NCBI GenBank assembly: GCA_034766995.1
Contig: CM068313.1
Span: forward strand, 33,453,496-33,517,495
DNA: 64,000 nucleotides
Reading direction: 5' to 3'
DNA from: Acanthacorydalis orientalis
Taxonomy: Eukaryota; Arthropoda; Insecta; Megaloptera; Corydalidae
A program made the position numbers and the translations under genes. The notes beneath the pieces were generated by a model, which was not told the DNA's origin, searched no databases, and saw nothing but the letters and a program-made list of their open reading frames with translations. Shown piece after piece: positions 62,198 through 64,000 of this stretch. Position 1 is the stretch's first letter, and each line of letters starts with the position of its first letter.

Positions 62198-64000
62198 TTG
62201 TAAATTTGAAAAGTAGGTCAAATTGATATGTAGGTCTATATACTGTAATTTACCATCATAAAAAGCTAATTTATTATAATCTGACCAATTTTGCTTGAAG
62301 ATAATATGGAAATTTCGACATTTCAATGATACCAGATCAAATCGGAAGATAAACTAAATTACATAGAAATGGACACTTTCCGTTCTACATTTTCATAAAT
62401 ACGGAAATAGTTTGATCACTTTACACATAACAAGGAATGACATGATATTTATTTATGAGAATAATGGGAATATAAAATGTTTAATAAATATATTTTAAAT
62501 ACCGATTCAACTAAATACGTATATCTATTAAGGAAAATATGTATAAAATAGATATTGTTATTTGTTGATACTCTTTCTCAAAGAATATTTTGTACAAATT
62601 TTCTATATTGCTTAATTTTTTTATATTAAAAATTTTTCTATATTATTATATACTTAAATTACCTTTTCTAATTTCTATAATTCTTCAAAATAAATAATTT
62701 GTATGTTGTATTGAAACAGTCTTATTTAGATAACTTACTACTTCATCAAAAAAAAAAAAATATTAACTTCTTAATGTTTATTTAGTAATTTTCTATGAGG
62801 AATAAAAGCATCCTAGAATAAGCAAATTTTAATTTCAAATTGAATTATTGTATTTTATAATTTAGCTATTTCAGTAAATATTATTTATAATATTTACTTT
62901 TGTAAGGCATAACAAGATATCTGCTGTGTATTTCTTCATCTTATGTTTCATTAAATGTCTTTTTATAACAGTTTATGATCTTTAATGATCGTATATTCAA
63001 CACAGTAATCTTCTTATAACTTTATTATCCCTCGAGACTATTCCCTACTACCAATATCAGTCTCCTTATTCATTTTCTCTTGTCTTTAATAACAGTGTTA
63101 TCTCATCCATTTTAATCTAGAAAAAACTACAATTAACCCAGGATATATTGTTAGAAAAGTTATTTTTCATATTGAATTACTAAATCCATTTATATAGCAT
63201 TGTCTTGATGAAAATTCCATCATAAAAATTGGCTAGAGCTTATGGAAATTCTAGAAAATTGATTATTTGGTACCTAAAAGTATTTTTGGCACCATTATGT
63301 TTCAAAAAGACCAAAGAATATTTGTTCTTGAAAAATATCTTGTACATTAGAAAAAGTCCATCGTATTAGAAATGCACTTAAAATTCGCTGTGATATTTGA
63401 TTACATACTGAGTTGGCAGGGTTAAACGTAAAGTAATCATAAACTGATCTTGAATTAAAAGTATCTATTTCTTTTCAAATATTCTGTATTCTGCTCGTTC
63501 AAAAATTGTACTTACGATTTGAACTATATCATAAAAATATTTAAATTTTAAAATATTTTCACTCGACAACACAACGTTTTAAAAATACTTCGAGTGTGTA
63601 CATCGAACTGCAAGAAGTTTTAAAAGTTTATCATGTTAATATATCATTTTAACAAAACAAGAAGAAAATTGTCATGCAGTGTAAGTATCGGGAATGTCAT
63701 AAAAATGTTCATATTTTCATCCATAATATAGCTAAAACTTTTTATTTTCTGAATAAAATTACATCTGAAACTTCTCGGCATTGATTTAAGAATATGCGTC
63801 CATATCATAAAAAAGTTAAACAGAAGTTTTAATGACCTTTTCGGTCATTCGAGAGAACAGTAGTATCCAAAATATTCTTTTATAAGCAGTTTTTAGAAGA
63901 GTGAAATAATAATGTTTATATAATTTATATTTTTCAATCGAGATTTTCTAAAATTTTATATGAAATTATAAAATGTATGATTATTGTAAGTAATTAGTGT
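61562..64000. other. Putative downstream intron / non-coding
   Basis: Starts with the donor GTAAAT. One (TA)n array at 62136-62193. The rest is A+T-rich with no coding signal, consistent with a long intron if the 61364 exon is real. Confidence 0.45.

Overview
The window looks like intergenic and intronic DNA from an A+T-rich animal genome, most likely an arthropod and probably an insect. The evidence is: no dense gene layout; exon-like islands with splice signals; many mariner-type (Tc1/mariner) relics, piggyBac-type (TTAA) relics and non-LTR (LINE) relics; and short TTAGG-type motifs near 5836 and 5884, which match the usual insect telomere unit. A hymenopteran is my best guess, but the sequence does not settle the species. 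There is no bacterial operon, CRISPR array, rRNA or tRNA that I can recognise. Most long reading frames of the Tyr-Ile type are translations of (TA)n microsatellites and not genes.

Layout. 1-8190: A+T-rich DNA with (TA)n arrays, a G+C-rich dispersed repeat (2328-2484) and a truncated mariner (3491-4027, minus). 8194-8880: the 3' end of a LINE (minus) running into a (TA)n tail, then a 71-bp TTAA-flanked miniature element. 9100-14600: no gene seen. 14605-15172: a mariner derivative keeping both ends but only the DNA-binding half. 16737-17680: a larger mariner relic sitting inside a (TA)n array. 19500-20051: an upstream region and a possible small secreted peptide gene. 23486-23640: a second LINE-like 3' end. 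28653-28793: a possible terminal exon. 33710-33919 and 52406-52603: two copies of a roughly 200-bp MITE, both next to (TA)n arrays. 34735-35115: a very decayed LINE copy. 37695-38000: second copy of the 2328 repeat, with an internal tandem duplication. 38121-38226: a near-perfect foldback. 42304-42874: a second head-only mariner with intact TA target duplications. 49825-51103: a full-length but dead mariner of a different family. 53707-53797: a short LINE 3' end. 55986-56250: a SINE-sized insert with 16-17 bp direct repeats. 56951-57430: a piggyBac relic. 60560-61011: a 426-bp LINE-derived insertion with 13-bp direct repeats. 61364-61561: the best host exon candidate, with both splice sites.

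How it fits together. Three host pieces on the plus strand (19821, 28653, 61364) could belong to one or several genes with very long introns, but nothing in the sequence links them. The rest is explained by transposons that target TA or TTAA and by LINE insertions with simple-repeat tails, interleaved with more than sixty (TA)n arrays. Several elements sit directly against those arrays. That suggests two linked processes: TA-targeting elements landing in the arrays, and LINE tails seeding new ones.
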